Below, piece by piece: positions 1-11,293 of a stretch of DNA of 64,000 nucleotides. The stretch's first letter is position 1; every line of letters begins with the position of its first letter. The stretch is taken from assembly GCA_019787685.1 (NCBI GenBank), contig JAHNUO010000059.1, positions 34,526 to 98,525 on the forward strand, read 5' to 3'. Made by a program: the position numbers and the translations under genes. A model generated the notes under the pieces. That model was not told the origin of the DNA and made no database searches. It saw only the letters and a list, made by a program, of their open reading frames with translations. This stretch comes from Chiua virens. Its lineage: Eukaryota > Basidiomycota > Agaricomycetes > Boletales > Boletaceae.

Positions 1-743
1 ACGGGTTGTGGCTAAGCTTGCCAGGGCGCTTCTGGGGTAATACAGGCGCAGGGTCGGGATCTGCTGGTGACGGTGGCATTGTGGCATGTTCCATTGATCT
101 ATGTACGAACGGGTTTGTTTCTGGGAACGAGGTAGTGGCCGGGAGTGGTTTCTGGCGATCCGGATGTGATGGAGGTGCTTGAACTGGTCGTTTAGCGGGG
201 GAAAGCGGTCGCGGGACGTCTGCAGCACTGGCTGGTGTCGGAGATGCTATACAGGTTTGAGATGAGCAAGTCAATTGTGTACAGGTAGTGCATTGGGATC
301 GCTAGCACTTGAGATAGATACGACTCACCCTGGACGAATGCGAGCGTTCGGTCAACACCCCTCCCCGACTTCGCATGCATCACAAGACGAAGTGCAGCGA
401 AAAACTGACCACCCTTGAGCGCGTCTGAAGGCAACATGTTGGGACAAAACAGTTTGAGGATCTAGCGGAAAGGCAGGGGGTTTCAGTTGTCGAAACGGGC
501 TGGTGCAATGGAAGAACTGACGGCATCAATGTCGGACGCCGGGACATCAGAGTATCTTCCGCGAAGCCATGCGCGTGCCTCGCGTACGCCAACGGAAGTT
601 CGGTCATATTGGGCGTCGTCGCGAATGTGTGGGATGTGGGCGTTACCGTCGGGGGTGTCTGTGGCGAGATCGGCAAGGGACGTTGTGTACAAGTCATATT
701 CGGAGTCGCTGAGGGCAGATACATGGAGCGTGAGTGGACGCAT
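1..743 (-). CDS. Proline-rich protein with EH-like N-terminus (5' part only, runs off the window)
   Basis: Three exons can be joined in phase: 743-522, 461-329 and 246-1, the last continuing beyond the window. The start is the ATG at 743-741. The N-terminal ~120 residues are acidic and end in a block of the type GGQFFAALRLVMHAKSG, reminiscent of the C-terminal half of an EH/EF-hand-like domain (an aromatic-rich helix then RLV..A..G). From exon 3 the chain becomes Pro/Ser rich and contains one NPF tripeptide, the ligand motif of EH domains. That suggests an endocytic or actin-patch adaptor, but this is inference. Both introns have good GTGAGT or GTCAGT donors. The gene diverges from the one starting at 935, leaving a 191-bp shared promoter region. 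The family is not recognised with certainty. Confidence 0.6.
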
Positions 744-934
744 GGTCACTGCTCGACGTCGGTGACGTTGGTGAAGGAAGACAAAAGACCTGGAATAAAG
801 ACGGGTTTGACTATGTAATTGGCTACTACTGGTACGGCACGTGTTACCCTCCTTTAACCTCGCCATCACCTACTGGTGCGTATCTTCTCGTCAGTGTCGT
901 CTTAGAACACCCTTGAGGCGTTGTACATGCAGAC

Positions 935-1591
935 ATGTCACACGACTCGGTGATGGTCAATTCGCATATCAGGCGATGCCTATCAGAGCATCCTTTAGAG
1001 GACAAAAACCCCGCTGATATGTCTGTCTCAACTCTGCACGGATCATCGGCATCCGACGAAACACTTTGCAAACCGCAGTTTGAGGTTGTCTCAAAGCCGT
1101 CGTTCCTGCCGATGCGTAGACGACCCCTTGATCCACCTCCGCCCTGTTTCTCCACTCTCTCTCCTCTCCGCATCAGATCCCGTGATTTCCCCCCTTTCTT
1201 GATCCCTACGGTCACTCCGAGTCTCACAGACGGCTTTCGTCCTCTCTATCCCTCCAATGTGCTCGAGAAACATGGCATCACCCGTGCAGACTGGATCCGC
1301 TTTCTCGAAGACCTCGGCATCGCGGCGCGTCTCTCGAGTGAGGGGGGCAGTGCAGTCGGGTCGCGCGTGCCCATCACACCATTGATCACCCACCGCGCAC
1401 TCCCTTCACGCGCCTTTGGTGCAGTCTATGACGGAAAGTTTGCACGCAGTCCGTTGCAGGAAGTCCTCGCCCTCATCCAGATATGGAACGAGTGTGCTTT
1501 CCAGCGGCGAAAGATCAGCGTGTCGCTCCAAGTACATCCGACCGACTCGAATGGCAGAGAGTATTACGCATTGCTCGTCGAGTCGCTATGA
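935..1591 (+). CDS. Conserved-looking basidiomycete hypothetical protein, 218 aa
   Basis: A single uninterrupted 218-codon frame. The first ~95 residues are low-complexity and Pro/Ser/Arg rich. The second half looks like a folded domain: a stretch around residue 100 (LTDGFRPLYPS), a helix with GITRADWIRFLEDLGIAARL, then a C-terminal part with WNECAFQRRKISVSLQ. This layout (disordered head, then a compact ~110-aa domain ending in 'WN..FF.pR...V.l') is seen in many unnamed Agaricomycete proteins, from memory. No catalytic motif, signal peptide or membrane segment is visible. An in-frame Met at residue 29 is an alternative start. The coding frame shows the C-rich third positions of the other genes here. 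Confidence 0.6.
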   Translation: MSHDSVMVNSHIRRCLSEHPLEDKNPADMSVSTLHGSSASDETLCKPQFEVVSKPSFLPMRRRPLDPPPPCFSTLSPLRIRSRDFPPFLIPTVTPSLTDGFRPLYPSNVLEKHGITRADWIRFLEDLGIAARLSSEGGSAVGSRVPITPLITHRALPSRAFGAVYDGKFARSPLQEVLALIQIWNECAFQRRKISVSLQVHPTDSNGREYYALLVESL

Positions 1592-4500
1592 GTGGACAAT
1601 CTTGCTTCGTTTCATTGTAGTCTATATCTCCAGCATGGACATCGTGTACGTTGTTATCCTCATCTCACATCTTGTTTTTACTTACGGGTTCTGGGACACA
1701 ATTGTCATCTTTTGTTCACATTTCATCGGTCTGTTTGTTGCTGTCGCATATCAACGTTTCAACTTTCACAATTTCGGTTGATAATCATCCACTCGCCTTA
1801 GAACATTCAATGGGGCGTGCCTCTGGGACATCCATATGACTTCCCGGAAAACTAAGCCATATCATCGTCTGCGCTCTGGTCAGAAATCATGGTCGGGTCC
1901 GCGTCTTTCAAGGTCCATGATCATCATCGATAACACAATATCATCGATGGTGTTCATGACAGAACCGGCCGCGTCAGGAGTCACCCATTCCGCTCATTTC
2001 ACCTCACGCACCCCTAGAAACATGTTTGTGCCCTAGTGTCGCGCAACCTCCTTAACAAGACAATGCTATCAACATTCCAATGCCCATGAAGCCCGACAAA
2101 CATATCTCGGTAGCCATCGGTGACTAAATAGTTCGCAAGTCTGCCGCTGCACCATGAACTTTGAGTTCATTTTTTGACCAGTTTCATATCCCCCACATCG
2201 ATAGCACCTTCCATGTCAGCGCTGATGATCTTCGTGCCATCCCTCGTCATCAAATCGCAGAGAAGTCCTCCATGCGAGGAGACAGCATTGGTACTCGCGG
2301 GGTTCAATGCGTATTTGAGTAGTGCTCACTCCCGATCGCATCGGCCACACGGCTAACGCTTCAATTTGATATTCGAGATGGGTGTTTGGATGACGAGTCT
2401 CATGAGTCAAGGCTGCTCGACGTAGTAGGGTTCGAACGGCCCTAGTTTTAGGGTCAAGACCGCGTACAGGTGAGCTAAAATTGTTTTCCTATGAAATGTA
2501 ATTCGATACTAAAACAAAGGTTTTTCCTTCTCATTGAGATGGTCGCAGGCATCACCAACGGCGTGCCCACTCGGACCGCGCATCGACAGAAAGACACTCA
2601 ACGTTGGGGTCCAGCATGTTTCAGAACAACGTCATGTGGTTACCTGATCAAGGCGAGGATGCAGACTCATCGCAATTGTACTCCGCCCAGACAACAGGGG
2701 CCCTCAGGCCTCAGGCCCACTGGCAGGGCCCATCATATCATGGTGTCAGGACTTGGAGATAATTACCGTCGGTCAAATTGAGGTACATTGACCAGCTTTT
2801 AATCACGATAGTACGTCATTCCATTCCTCAATGATCATGTAACCATCAGTGCCGAGCAATGATTATAGCCAATCTTGGGCTTTGCATTTTAGCACTGTCG
2901 CACGAGAAGCAAAGTGGTCGCACCGACGCTCATTGTTTCAGTTGTCGGATCTGAACTCCTCGTCCGGCGATCACCGTCTGTGATTTAGAACCTTATCTAA
3001 ACTTTCTCCATAGACAGGCCCTAACTACCTTTGGGCAATTCCACTGTGGGTGGCGGTCAAAACCCTGCTAGGTTGCACAATGAAACATTCTTGTTCCTCC
3101 ACTGACCACTTTAAATACCGGTGTGACTTTTGACATTCTAAGAACCCATGACTCCAGTCATAGGACTCGACTCAGAAGAAAAAGAAAGATGCACGTATCA
3201 TAACAGTCTAGCTGATCGATCCTTCCGCTATCTATTGTCTTGTCTTCTTGATGAATGTACCCAAGTAAAGCGCAATCCGCACAGCATGGCAACAACTCTT
3301 TGCGAGAACAGACAACGACAATGAATCTTACGTTGCCAACCCAACGTCATCTTGTGGCCTCGTGGACGTTTCAGTGGCGTCGCCGTCACGGGTACATTCC
3401 ACACCGTAACTCGAGCTGCATTGCGTCATACTTGTAAGTTTCGGCGAATCGGATACCGGGCGGGCCAGATCGGAGTGGCCAGACCAGAAAACTCCGCAGA
3501 TATGATTCTGAGCTGAGGGGCTGAAGCCAAGTATTGCAAGCCCGTAGCAAAAACAACCTGTCAGGCCCTGTCAGTCCAGGTTCATTCGAGCGATGACACA
3601 CAGCTATTTTCTCGGCGCAGCCACTCGTAAGTCGTTTTGTTATGTGTTGCTACATGGGTTGGCCACGTAATCGACAACGCCGAATTCAGAAAGGAATATG
3701 GACTTACCACAACCTTGATATAAAAAAGTGCATTTGAAGGCTTCCGGCCATGTCCGATGTATCTATCCTCGGAAATGGTGCGTCAACTGACCAAGCCGCC
3801 TTGTTTTTTTGGTGTTGACGTTGGACAACATCGCGATGGCAGAGATCGCCTTGTCCAACCGAGGGAGACGAGTCAACATAAGAAGCATTGCCTCGAGGAG
3901 CCTTGATAGCGGAACTCAATCAGTACCTCGATCCCTAGGGTTGCGCTCGTGACGCTGTCTTAGGCAGATGCTCATGCGAAATTGGACCTAACCTTGTCCA
4001 TTGGCAAATGACTACCTTTCTGTGGCAACCAGTGAGGCCGTATTACGTGCAATCGCGCACCCTGGGGATCTGTGAACTCGAAATGTCATTCACGCGCTAC
4101 GTGCCAGGGCTGTGTACTTTGGAGAACTTCCATATTTTCCCCGAGCCTAATTTCGAGTCCCGGTGTTTCGAAGGTAATTCGGACATTGGCAGTTGCGCAG
4201 TACTGCGGAGCGGAGAAGTTGCGATTAGCCTTCTGTCAGTCATCTGGAAAATGTGGGACCGATCTCAGTGCGATAATTATATACATACATACATGGTCGA
4301 TAAAACGTGCCAAGCACTCGGCGGAGAACGGGGCATGTCCGAGTCCAGCGTCGAATCTGAGACGATCTTGTCGTTTCGCGAAGAAGCCCAGTTGGAAAAT
4401 CCGCGTTACTGAGACCACCGACCCGGCAATTCAGTCAGCGATTGGATCCTAGTTCCAAAGTCATAGACGGATGATGACAGCCGCAGTACTGATGCGCACC

Positions 4501-5151
4501 TTCCGAATAGAAGGTCGATGTCAAAGTCGAATGAATTGTTCGGTCAATGCTGCGGACCAGTTTACTATACTTCCTCAAGTCTATTGCTGCGGGTCGTCCC
4601 CTCAGTGAATGAGTGCAGGGTCGTTACTCACCTAAGATGCATTACGTCCGTTCAAGTCCCAGAGCAGGCCAATCTCCCTACTAAGCGGACGAAAACAACT
4701 GCGGAGAAGAAGGTTTCTGTGGACAACGTTCTGTGCTGCGCAAGTACTTGCGGTCACGTTCGTCCCACGGAATGAGGTATCTCCATTCGTTGGCTGATTC
4801 GCGCTACGTTATCGGCCGCTAGACGGGGTTGTTGTTTATCCGTTTGTGCGTCATTTGTTTCACCTGGATGGGTACAGCAGCTGCTGATTCTCATCCGTCG
4901 TGGTTCTGACGTTGGCGCTCTTGAAATAGTTATCGGAACGTTCCGAGTGGATCGATCGATGTTTGTTAGTTCAAAATGATGCTTCATTATTTTGGGAGAT
5001 GTGCCAGACATAACGAGGTCAGAAACACGAGAATAGAGCTATCATATAGTGTGTTGTAGTACATTATGATACAGAGTGAGGATCTGCACAGTCAATGTAG
5101 GTATCCGTGGGGTGGGGGTAAAGGGGAGTACAAGTGGACAACAAGAATGAT
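1592..5151. other. Gene-poor stretch, nothing recognisable
   Basis: About 3.6 kb with only short frames. The longest (4008-4412, +, 134 codons) has no recognisable motif, no neighbouring exon that joins in phase and an unremarkable composition. The first few hundred bases after 1591 probably hold the 3' UTR of the 218-aa gene. It may contain eroded transposon sequence, but I see no terminal repeats or protein remnants. Confidence 0.4.
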
Positions 5152-6334
5152 TCACAGGTCATTTTTGGCGAGAATCGTCCGCAGATTCACACGATCGCTA
5201 AATTGCAAGTAAGTTTCTTCGTCCTCTTGCGTCACTAAAAGTGACGGATGTGAGATGTATCCACGGATGTCATCGAGCAACGCGTAACCCTGATGGGTAT
5301 CGTCGCTGACCACTATCTCCGCGAGAGAAGCAAGTTCCTCTTCAAGGCGCTTCCAGATTGTGGACCACTTCCGGATAGGGATATCTACGCTGGAAGCGTA
5401 GCTAGAGCACGAGCGAAGTTCCAGACGGCGTAAGCTCGCCTTGTGTCGGATGATGAAGTCCTCGATACCATCAGCAGAGGGTATGGGATCGAAGACAATA
5501 TTCTCAAGGACGAGTGTCTCGAGGGCGGGGTAGTAGAAAGAACGAAGCTGAGTGTTGAGGCTGTGGTAGAGGCCCTGAGGACTCCGCAAGACAAGGGACT
5601 TTAGGTTGGAATTGGGAGGTGGAAGCAACGAGCCGAGTGAGCCGTTGAGAATCTTTGAACCGGACCAGTCGCTCAGCACCGAATTTGCGACGACGGACAT
5701 GGAAAGGTGGTGTAAGGGAGAGTTCGCCACAGACGAGACAAACTCATAACAGGCTGGCGACCGCAGAACCACATTGTTCATGGTGAGCGAGCGAATGCGA
5801 GACGACTTGATTGCAAGATGGAGTGCATGGAGAACGGTCGTCTGACGATCGGTGAACCAGTAGGGGTTTTCGTGGATTTCTGTACCACATTGAGAGCGAA
5901 ATGAAGGCCAAAAGTTGAGAACGACACTCTCCAGATTCTTGAAACCTGGAAGTGAGGTAAAAGCCTCTATAAGAGCTTCCTCGAGCATCGCAATCTCAAG
6001 TTCGTCGCAGCTATCTGCTACAAGACATTAGTCACTGCAAAAACCGCACCGGAAAGCACCTACCCTGGGCTCCCGTTGGAGAAAGAGAAAACAGTGCATG
6101 ATCGCGGTGATCATAGACAACCCCGCGTACGTGAGTGGCAAGAGAGGGAGAGGCAAGAATGCTTTGACAGTTTTGGGCACTCTGTACGCTATTCCGGATG
6201 TGTATCTCGCGGAATACATGTGGGGTGGCAAGGTGATGGCACGTAGAGTTGACCGACCGCAGTGAGAGGAGGTCCGAGGTGGATGATACGTTCTCGACTA
6301 CGACGCCGACGAGCTCGATAGGTAGTTCCCTCAT
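5152..6334 (-). CDS. F-box protein, 378 aa
   Basis: Two exons: 6334-6064 and 6017-5152, separated by a 46-nt intron (GTAGGT...TGTAG) and joining in phase. The protein starts MRELPIELVGVVVENV and continues with LLSLRSVNSTCHHLATPHVFREI, the typical basidiomycete F-box: LP-E---I, L..L.-VN..., ending in LF..I. An in-frame ATG 15 codons upstream (6379) could extend it. The remaining ~290 residues are leucine-rich with irregular LxxLxL spacing, as in fungal F-box/LRR-like proteins. The expected role is an SCF substrate adaptor that binds Skp1 through the F-box; the substrate is unknown. The C-terminus is charged (KNDL) without a membrane segment. Such genes are highly expanded in Agaricomycetes, so orthology cannot be given. 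Confidence 0.85.
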
Positions 6335-6379
6335 GGTAGTAGTATGGTAAGGGGAGGGAGGATGTCGATGAATAGTCAC

Positions 6380-9300
6380 GGGGGTGGGGAATTGAGAGTC
6401 ACATCTGTCCCTTGCCCAGTCAGCTTCTTATAGTAGGACGTCGGATGTTTGCCTCGCGGTGACCTGAACTTTCCAGTACGGATTTAGTATGTCATTGAGC
6501 TTGTGAGAAGGTCAAATGAGCAAATGGGATCAGTTCCAGGAACGGAAACTGGCTCGGGGCCGTTCTCGAGAGGATATGCGCAGATTTGGAGGTTACGTAT
6601 AAAACCCCAAACGAGTAAAACCTCCATGAAACTAGGTTCGTCCTACTTCTCCGAGTGCTGACTGAGCGTGATTTAGTCACCTCTCCGTGATATCCGCGCT
6701 TTGGAGATGTGAGTCTGCCACTGGGTGTCCATCTCAAATATCAGTTTGCGATACAAGTACCGTCCCCTAGTTATCCCAGTAATGAAGTTCGCAAAACTCC
6801 GACAAAGATGAGGATGTTGTTGTCAAGGGTCGGACTGGTCACCAGACTACAGCAGGAAGTGGCCCTGTGACCATGTTCTCGTCACCACTACTGCGGTGGG
6901 CCGGTGGCATTGGCGCCAACTTAAACCTCCGGGCCTACAATCATTGAATGTCTCAAAATATTATTCACGACAACGTGGTGTTCAAGTTGATGTTCACAAC
7001 CTCTGCTGACTACTTTTCCTTGTACCACCAAAATTCCTCCTCTCCTTCACGTCGCCTGGTGTACGCTTTCGCCAAGCTTTCCACTGCCGTCATCATTACT
7101 ACCCCAGGTCCCCATGTGATCGATTCCATAATATTCAGTGTTCAGGTCCGGAGATTGGTATCGTAATCCGGAGACTCGGAGTCCTCTCGTGATCAGGTTT
7201 AGTAGTACCATCCAGTTTTGCTCCTGCCAGGCAAGTCACGTAGTGAGAAAGCTGCCTTAGATTATGATCCCATGTCCAAATCACGTTCCCGTCTCCGCAG
7301 CGTGTCAGCTATAAGAGTGTATACAATCAAGCATATTGGTATCACGATGGACGTAAAATCTACCTAAAACTTGTCCCTTATGATGAAGAAACTGGAATGA
7401 AGATAGACCAACGAGCACCAGCGTTCGCGAGGATCAATGCCAATTCAAATTTCAAGGCGATGTGAATGATATTTTTGTGGCATTGGTGAATATGTAAGTA
7501 TGTGTGATGCATTGTCGTCATGGGAATGGCATAAATTGAGAGCATGATAGGGGGGAGCTCAGCTTCGAAATCCAGAGCGATCGTCTGGCTTTCATCGTCG
7601 ACCACTCATCAGAAAAGTCACTAAGAGCTCAAAAAGTGAAGTTTTTTAGAATATCTCAGCTGTGAAATCTGCAAAAGGTTACGTGGGGCGCAGCAGGCCA
7701 AGTCGCTTAAGTCAGATCCTGTGGGAGCAAGTCAGTGTTCGGGCCGACGCCGTGACACAACAACGATGAAAGCGAGACAAGCACTTGCAGTATTTGTAGC
7801 GCGGAAGTACTACCGACTCCCAAGCAACCCGTCAAGTACAGTCCGCCGAGGCCCGTGATTCGTTTATGCGGACTTATTAGAAGGAATTGGCCCATAGGAA
7901 GCCTGAGTCCGCCCGCTCGCTACGGCTTGCCGTCGTTGTTCCTCAGGCCCGGGAAACACTAAGCAGATGTGTGTAAGCAAACCTAAGTGCACAAAGAAGC
8001 AGCATTGCAGCCAGGTGGCAAGCGAAGCCACAGAATTTGATTTTGTGAAATTGTCTTCGATGCCGACGACGTTCTGAGATGAGTGTCTGTCCGAGACTTT
8101 TGAAAGTGTCCAAGCTCAAGTCCTGCTTACCGTCCTGGTAAGAAACACTGCGGCATTCAGTTCATTGAGTGCGTGGCTTCTTCGATGCAGTGGTCCCAGG
8201 AAAAATGATCGAGCGAACTTTACCCGTGACGGATGCGGATGCAGACTTCAAGTTATAGTACTAGTGCTAGTCAATGTTTCAACTTGAACGTTCAAATGTT
8301 CAATCTCCATTTGACATCGGCGACTTCATGATGGGCCTCTGATATACTCTCTTCCTCTCAAGCTTTCATACACCATTCCCCTAACACACTACCAGCCAAT
8401 TCGATCATTTGAGGACTGTTATATTTCGCAGATAATCCGCAGCATTCAAGTTTGCGGTGACATCGGCATTTTGTAAATTGATAAGGTCGATCTAAGCGTT
8501 ATCAGGTCGACAGCTCGTCACCACGCGCTCGGAGAAGCCCGTTTCATCATATCAATCAAATCACGCTTCGATGTGACCGAAAACTACCTTGCCCGATGAG
8601 TCGGAGGCTTTAACGAGTTCCTACAGACCCTAGGCTATATAGCCCGGTCTCACTACTATTTGGACGACTTGAAACGCCTCGCTGCGTACTCCGCCGCCGC
8701 AGTGAAACTAGAATTTTTCAAGTAGCGTTTTTATCCATCGGACAGTGCGTAAAGATCAGCTTGGAGACACTGATAGCTTTGGCTGAGATCAAGTCCACAC
8801 TTCTTATTATACAGCTTTCCGACAAATAGAAACCCCCAGATTTTGATTACCGTCTCCCGTAATTGCTCCCTCGTTTGAGCCCAGCGCCCATCAGAAGACA
8901 TTGGTTAATACCCAATTCCGCTTTGTCAACGCGTTTTCGCGGCTAACTTCGTGATGGCATGCACTGGTCAATTTCCCCTTTACGACATTTTTTCAACACC
9001 TCCTGAGCCACCATCTCTCAGGCTGTCAAATTTGCTCAACGGTAAGTAACCTTCTATGTAGACATCTCCCATCAATCTATCCTTACGACAAGTCTTGATG
9101 AAGGCTCCAAAAAATTTCATTGGCTCTAGCGACGACCACTGGCTCAAGAGCTGTGTCTGAACCGATGCCAAACGTGTAACTCTTGTCAGTCTCCGGCTAG
9201 TGGGTGTCATCGAAAGAATCTCGCCTCAGATAAGTATGCGTGCTTGGCAAGGGTCTGGATATCTCGTTGCGAGGAGAAAGGCTCAAACTTTTTGAATGTG

Positions 9301-11293
9301 TCGTCATATGTCAGCAATCGGTGGCCTTTGGAGGGTCATTGATCGATGCGGTAATGAATTGCAGTGGAAGAAGTAAACCAAGTGAGTGATTCTATCCACG
9401 CGCTCGGGAATGCTGCTGGACTTCGTTCATTGATAGCGAGCGGCGAAGGGTTCGGATGATTGGTATTGCGACAGTTTCGAACACTTACAGCGGGAAAAAC
9501 AAAGTAAGTCACGGTGGCGGAAGGGCTGGATGGACATCGAACTTTTGCGGGTATCGGGTTTGTTCAAGGTCCATCCCTGACTCACCCCGTATTTGCACCG
9601 TTTTCACCGCGATCGTATCGCCGCCGCCGAGTGGCCGAGGCTACTACCACACTACGGAAACACTACCCTATGGTCAAATCAGGGGCTCCTTCTGCGTTCA
9701 GTATCCTCTGTAACACGAACCCTTAGTAAGCAAAGGTAAATACGGTCTATTTCCGTCGCTGCAACGATCACTACTCCGTGTTTCAAAAATTCGCAGACTT
9801 AGCGAGGCCGTTCACCTTGTCTCGAAAGCGGTGTTGTGCGAGTGTGTGCCGATACGGTACTGGATTAGGATCGTTGCAAGGATGACATCCTCAGCGTTCT
9901 CACCTACCAGGTAACGTATATCCCACGAGCGGCGGGAACGACACGAGAATTGTCATGCCCGTTTGCTTGGATTCTCGGCCGATTCTCTGTTGCCCTGCTA
10001 GTAGCATCAACACAATTGCCGATCGGCGGTTTCAGGCCCGGGGTGCTGAGCAGGATAAGCTCGACCGGGGAAAAGAAACCTCGGGTTCGCAAACCGAACC
10101 CAAGGCTTCATATTACCGCACGCCAGGATAAGGCGCGTGGCGCATTTATCGTCGCGTATACATGATCCAAACCTGCCGGTAGCGAGGCTGGCACTAGTAC
10201 GTACCAACGTCACTACAGCCCCACGCGTTATTTCTCACAATGCCAGCGGATATCAATGAGATCGTTCACAGCTTGCAAAAATATTTCAACATAACCAAAC
10301 GCCTCACGTGAATTCTGACAAGTTTTCATTGACGATAGTCGACCAGGCACGCATTTCATAGCCTATCTCAGGCGATCACGATATTTTCAACGTTTTCTAG
10401 ACGTTCATGGGAAACCTTGCGCGTGCTGTTAACGCGCGCAAAGGACGGAGGAATGTCACTCACATATTTTCTTGGGAGTGATGGCGTCTCAAGATCTCAT
10501 ACTTGAACGTGAGGCTGCACATGCGCAAACTATGTATGACTTACCACGGGAAAGACCGTTCTCGGAAGCTTTTTTCAGGAGAGCGCACACGCACGGATGA
10601 ACCAAACTACCGCATTGTACAGGCTGAGAAGCTTCAATCCACAGCTGTTCCCCCGTTTCACTCGCTGTCGGCCGTAACAAGACCTGCTTTTGTTCCATGC
10701 AAGAGCACACGCTCCTTTCCGGAAGCACCGGATGTAACCATCGATCAGATCATTCTGCTTACCGTCCCTTCACCGTTCGTCGTCTCCATCCCACACAGTT
10801 CAAACTCGCCTTCGATGAAGGGAAATCCATTTTTCCCAAAATTTTATGCTCGTATTACCGTGCCCTCGTCACGGTGATATCCGCGGTCACCCAGGAGCCA
10901 TCTTCTAAAGGAGAACTAATTTCCGAGGCGAAACCATTACTGCCTTGTGGTCTTCCCAGTCTATGTCATTGATTATCATAGCAACATCACCTCGATTGAC
11001 TATGTTGCACTCACTCCGACCGTTGTGAAGCGAGATGAAACCCTGAAACAAGTCGGCCACACCGAGGCTTGCGCTATTGGCGTGTGCAAGCGTCCTGACA
11101 AGTCGACACACTCCAAGGTTGCATGGGATTCTTCTAAATCATCACTATCACTCTTTAGGTTGATCGTAAGAGTCCAAATTACGAAGGCGATCCATTGAGT
11201 AGAAAAATGATTTGCCTCAGACTAGGCGAGGAATTTGGAATGGTTGCGAGTGCGTCCTACTGTGGACTTCCAATAATAAAACACTTGATAGTA
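6380..11293. other. 4.9-kb gene-poor region
   Basis: No gene can be supported. All frames are under ~125 codons, and none joins to a neighbour across plausible splice sites into a known domain. The right end (about 11,200-11,293) lies 3' of the tRNA ligase gene. Several short frames at 10,503-10,972 overlap in different phases, typical of non-coding sequence. The composition is less GC-rich than the genes, suggesting old decayed repeats; no intact terminal repeats were noticed. Confidence 0.4.

Noticed and set aside
2420..2460. GGGTTCGAACGGCCC, resembling a tRNA B box
   Set aside because: The stem would enclose a 9-base loop and no cloverleaf can be drawn.
4008..4412. 134-codon plus-strand frame
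   Set aside because: No domain, no codon bias like the neighbours, no exon that joins to it.
8284..8295. Palindrome TTGAACGTTCAA and similar AACGTT-rich strings at about 13,618, 26,421, 48,271, 48,602 and 62,120
   Set aside because: They recur across the window but at irregular distances from genes and in no constant orientation; could be chance or a binding site, not enough to call.
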